33,768 nucleotides of DNA. Origin: Sporanaerobium hydrogeniformans. GTDB lineage: Bacteria; Bacillota; Clostridia; Lachnospirales; Cellulosilyticaceae. The stretch lies in contig NZ_PEDL01000025.1 of the NCBI RefSeq assembly GCF_002735925.1, positions 1-33,768 on the forward strand, read 5' to 3'. The notes under the pieces are model-generated. The model did not search any database, was not told the origin of the DNA, and saw only the letters and a program-made list of their open reading frames with translations. Made by a program: the position numbers and the translations under genes. Positions 33,453-33,768 of the stretch are shown piece by piece (positions within the stretch are counted from its first letter, which is position 1; each line of letters begins with the position of its first letter).

Positions 33453-33644
33453 GCAAGAAAGAAGGCTTTTCTCCGGTTTCTGGGTCCTCGCCTTGGCAAA
33501 CTCTAGGCTCAGTCCTGTAGACTAACGGTCCTACCTATCGCAAGAAGAACGCTTGCGATAACGTCCCTAAAGACAGCCTACAGGCCTTCACCAAGACTTT
33601 GCGAAAGTCTGTGGAGGAAACCTGCGAAAAGCCTTCTTTCTTGC
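33453..33644. ncRNA. Candidate structured non-coding RNA, GC-rich, unassigned family
   Basis: About 190 bases with roughly half G+C in an AT-rich region fold on paper into a multibranch structure. The closing helix is GCAAGAAAGAAGGCTTTTC (33453-33471) with its perfect complement at 33626-33644. Inside are GGTTTC/GAAACC (33475-33480, 33617-33622), CCTGTAG/CTACAGG (33514-33520, 33578-33584), TATCGCAAG/CTTGCGATA (33536-33544, 33552-33560), and CTTCAC/GTGGAG with AGACTTT/AAAGTCT (33586-33616). TAGGCT (33505-33510) could instead pair with AGCCTA. No tRNA, RNase P, tmRNA or SRP motif is recognised. Strand is undecided: a TATAAA on the minus strand near 33675 is a possible -10. No terminator is clear on either side. 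The flanks 33383-33452 and 33645-33768 show no gene; a NotI-type GCGGCCGC sits at 33447-33454. Confidence 0.55.
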
Positions 33645-33768
33645 TCTCCACTGTAACACGAAAGTTTAAATTTTTTATATTCCTTCTTAAAGACATGAGT
33701 AACAAATCAATACCCATGAATTATTATTAAGAGTCCCAAAGGATGGGATGGTGTATGGGGATGCCTTA

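Noticed and set aside
33453-33644. Miniature inverted-repeat mobile element
   Set aside because: The 19-bp arms are perfect, but no target-site duplication flanks them and the interior has several independent helices, so a structured RNA is preferred. It is kept as the alternative.
33535-33717. A 60-codon open frame on the minus strand
   Set aside because: It runs through the arms and loops of the candidate structured RNA, has no ribosome site worth noting and no recognisable family; the inverted repeats explain the sequence better.
1-33768. tRNA or rRNA genes, CRISPR arrays, transposase or phage genes
   Set aside because: None was recognised on either strand.

Overview
The window looks like chromosomal DNA of a low-GC, plant-polysaccharide-degrading clostridium (Lachnospirales-like; Cellulosilyticum would fit, but this is a guess from gene content). 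The reasons are very AT-rich intergenic DNA, strong GGAGG ribosome binding sites, S-layer-homology (SLH) anchored multi-domain glycosidases, an ECF-type vitamin/nucleoside transporter, and an ECF sigma factor with a membrane anti-sigma factor. I see no tRNA, rRNA, CRISPR array, insertion sequence or phage gene.

Layout. (1) 1-6188: the tail of an SLH protein, then an operon for a YtfR/YtfT/YjfF-type sugar ABC importer (ATPase and two permeases, no binding protein) followed by a chemoreceptor gene. (2) 6196-14945: a divergently read Crp/Fnr-like regulator facing a nine-gene operon: a uroporphyrinogen-decarboxylase-like enzyme, a nucleoside hydrolase, a TudS-related desulfidase, a complete ECF importer (S, T, A, A'), an MFS transporter and a uridine-phosphorylase-like enzyme. 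A strong terminator closes it, and a separately promoted ribokinase-like gene follows. I read this as a salvage or catabolic island for a modified, possibly thiolated, nucleoside, and it is the best candidate here for an undescribed system. (3) 15956-18959: an AraC-type regulator divergent from mannonate dehydratase (uxuA) and an SDR mannonate/fructuronate oxidoreductase, with a 21-bp-phased direct-repeat operator between them. This is a hexuronate catabolic unit.

(4) 19036-30955: extracellular plant cell-wall degradation. One protein of about 2157 residues carries two GH43 catalytic domains, three CBM4/9-like modules inserted inside the first GH43 unit, a CBM6, a Big2 domain, two cohesin-fold domains and three SLH repeats. 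A small L-rhamnose mutarotase gene follows, then a 1475-residue secreted PL9-type pectate lyase. With the uronate genes and the sugar importer this makes a coherent arabinoxylan/pectin locus: polymer cleavage at the cell surface, sugar import, and uronate and rhamnose handling.

(5) 30961-33382: a short His/Cys-rich gene remnant, then a translationally coupled ECF sigma/anti-sigma pair. (6) 33453-33644: a GC-rich, highly self-complementary block closed by a perfect 19-bp helix, most likely a structured non-coding RNA that I could not assign to a family. The extreme 3' end (33645-33768) holds nothing I can identify.
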